A stretch of 64,000 nucleotides of DNA from Glaciecola sp. KUL10 (GTDB lineage Bacteria > Pseudomonadota > Gammaproteobacteria > Enterobacterales > Alteromonadaceae), in contig NZ_BGNG01000010.1 in assembly GCF_003203515.1 (NCBI RefSeq), positions 59,460-123,459 on the forward strand. Direction: 5' to 3'. The position numbers and the translations under genes are program-made. The notes under the pieces were generated by a model. The model was not told the origin of the DNA and made no database searches. It saw only the letters and a list, made by a program, of their open reading frames with translations. This document shows, one piece after another, positions 62,936 to 64,000 of the stretch (its first letter is position 1; every line of letters begins with the position of its first letter).

Positions 62936-63191
62936 AATCCACCAGTACAGTTTTACTTGGTACAGAGTTGTTATGTTTGGCGAATGTTTTATATTTAAGC
63001 GTGAGTCATTATGTAACTATACCCTAAAATAATACAGCTTACTCATTGACAATTATCGTTGTTGAACGCCAAAACCCGCGCCTAGGAATATTTTTCCAAC
63101 AAGGTATACTCAGTAGATACTAACGCTCTTTAACACCGCTGCTCTCCTAGCAAAATCGCCATAAACAGGTAGATATGCACTAGTCTCGTTC

Positions 63192-63241
63192 ATTCATATG
63201 AACGGGCGGGTGTATGATTTTAACGCTGGGCGGTTTTTGAG
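63192..63241 (+). repeat. RHS-core direct repeat, copy 2
   Basis: Matches 59720-59769 at 49 of 50 bases. Upstream of it no RHS sequence is found, so it is the break point of the displaced tip. Confidence 0.9.
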
Positions 63242-64000
63242 CGTTGATCCTTTTGTTCACGAGGGTTCTCAAGGCATTAACCCATACTCCTATATCATGA
63301 ATAACCCACTTTCTGGAACTGATCCAACGGGGTACAAACCAGAAGATGAAAACACCAAGATAGTATTAAAGAAAAAATCTGGTAGCCGAGTAAAGTCAAA
63401 AGTTGAGGTAACTGCACAATCTTCAGGCAATGGCGGTGCGACAATATCGTTTTCGGGAAGCGATAGTGCAGCCGTTAATGACGTTAAAAGTGCTGTTAGT
63501 GGTAGTCTTTCAAAGGCCGGATTTGATGTGGCCGATTTGGGTAGTCAAGCAAGTGTGGCAGTGGATAATGGTAATTCGAGTGCCAATCAAAGTCAGGACT
63601 TCCAAACTCGTCTGGAAAATGGTGAATTCCAAAGCCCATTTAGTAAAGCACAGCGGTGGATATTTGATAATTTCATAAACCCCATTCCCGATATTGAAGA
63701 TTCAATTGATGCGGCGATGAGTGGCGACTATAGCGGTGCGTTAGAGTCCATGGTTGGAATTGTCGGCAAGAAGGTTAAAGCATTAGGTAAAATTGGCGAA
63801 GGCATTGCTGATGGTGTTACAAAGATTACGGGTTATACCAAGCATGGGTTAAATCAAGCTATAGGTCGTGATGGCGGAAGAGGGGTAAATGCAACGGAAA
63901 TGCTTGAAGCAATCCGAAATCCGAAAAAGGCTATACAGCAGTCTAACGGCGCAACAGCTTATCGAGGCAAAAAGGCAACCGTAGTGCTCAACGAGGAAGG
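63198..64000 (+). pseudogene. Displaced RHS C-terminal toxin module, runs off the window end
   Basis: An open frame from the RHS core fragment (MNGRVYDFNAGRFLSVDP, NNPLSGTDPTGY) through a linker like that of the main gene, into a different tip: YTKHGLNQAIGRDGGRGVN, then IRNPKKAIQQ and KATVVLNEEG at the edge. The end resembles RNase-type (BECR-fold) RHS tips, but it is incomplete here. It lacks signal, SpvB and repeats, so it is an orphan module that would be expressed only after recombination with the upstream gene, or as an independent short ORF from ATG 63198. Confidence 0.7.

Noticed and set aside
63430..63678. 82-codon frame near the window end
   Set aside because: It is in another frame of the displaced RHS module, which stays open from 63165 to the edge with clear RHS signature.

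Overview
The window looks like chromosomal DNA of a marine gammaproteobacterium, most likely an Alteromonadales relative (Alteromonas/Glaciecola type). Reasons: moderate-to-low GC; glpG, a fliL-like gene, ubiC, ubiA, ubiK, rep and a cytochrome c5 gene in close order; and many secreted peptidases (tricorn, S9). The genus is an inference from gene content and style; no rRNA is present.

Layout. 1-8.3 kb is housekeeping: 3' part of glpG, a FliL-like gene, ubiC-ubiA (overlapping), ubiK, rep, a GAF-GAF-GGDEF-EAL protein with a degraded EAL domain, and cytochrome c5. 8.7-12 kb holds a tricorn-type protease. 12-17.6 kb is an accessory patch bounded by a tRNA-Arg(CCG) remnant (12011) and the intact tRNA-Arg(CCG) (17568). 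It carries a thioesterase, an AraC-type membrane regulator flanked by an inverted repeat, two esterase-fold proteins (one without its catalytic Ser) and decayed sequence. 17.7-20.1 kb is an ECF sigma / membrane anti-sigma-like / CHAT-like operon in which the CHAT catalytic dyad seems lost, next to a FadL-family porin. 21.8-28 kb holds a UDG-family protein, a GST and sbcDC.

28.1-32.7 kb is a compact four-gene phosphonate operon: cytidylyltransferase-PEP mutase fusion, phosphonopyruvate decarboxylase, phosphonoacetaldehyde reductase and a LicD-type transferase. It can be read as making hydroxyethylphosphonate, activating it with CMP and attaching it to a surface glycan or protein. 32.7-34.7 kb holds a HAAS-domain membrane protein behind a PadR remnant, and then, in my view the most novel item, two adjacent genes for small peptides with canonical double-glycine leaders and GxxxG motifs. 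They are followed by a small membrane protein: a candidate two-peptide (class IIb-like) bacteriocin operon with immunity gene. No peptidase/ABC exporter is in the window.

34.7-51.3 kb is mixed metabolism and transport: Lrp/LysE, CreA, SDR, cytidine deaminase, BASS transporter, MobA, a prolyl oligopeptidase lipoprotein interrupted by an in-frame TAA, VOC protein, DMT transporter, S9 peptidase, an RND adaptor/pump pair and IadA. 51.6-64 kb is a polymorphic-toxin locus: an FG-GAP repeat protein, a 2701-residue secreted SpvB/RHS protein with a GIY-YIG-like tip, an Imm26-like immunity protein, a frameshifted second small gene, an inverted and frameshifted TraI/MobF helicase fragment, and a displaced RHS C-terminal module that starts at a 50-bp repeat of the main gene's core and runs off the window end.
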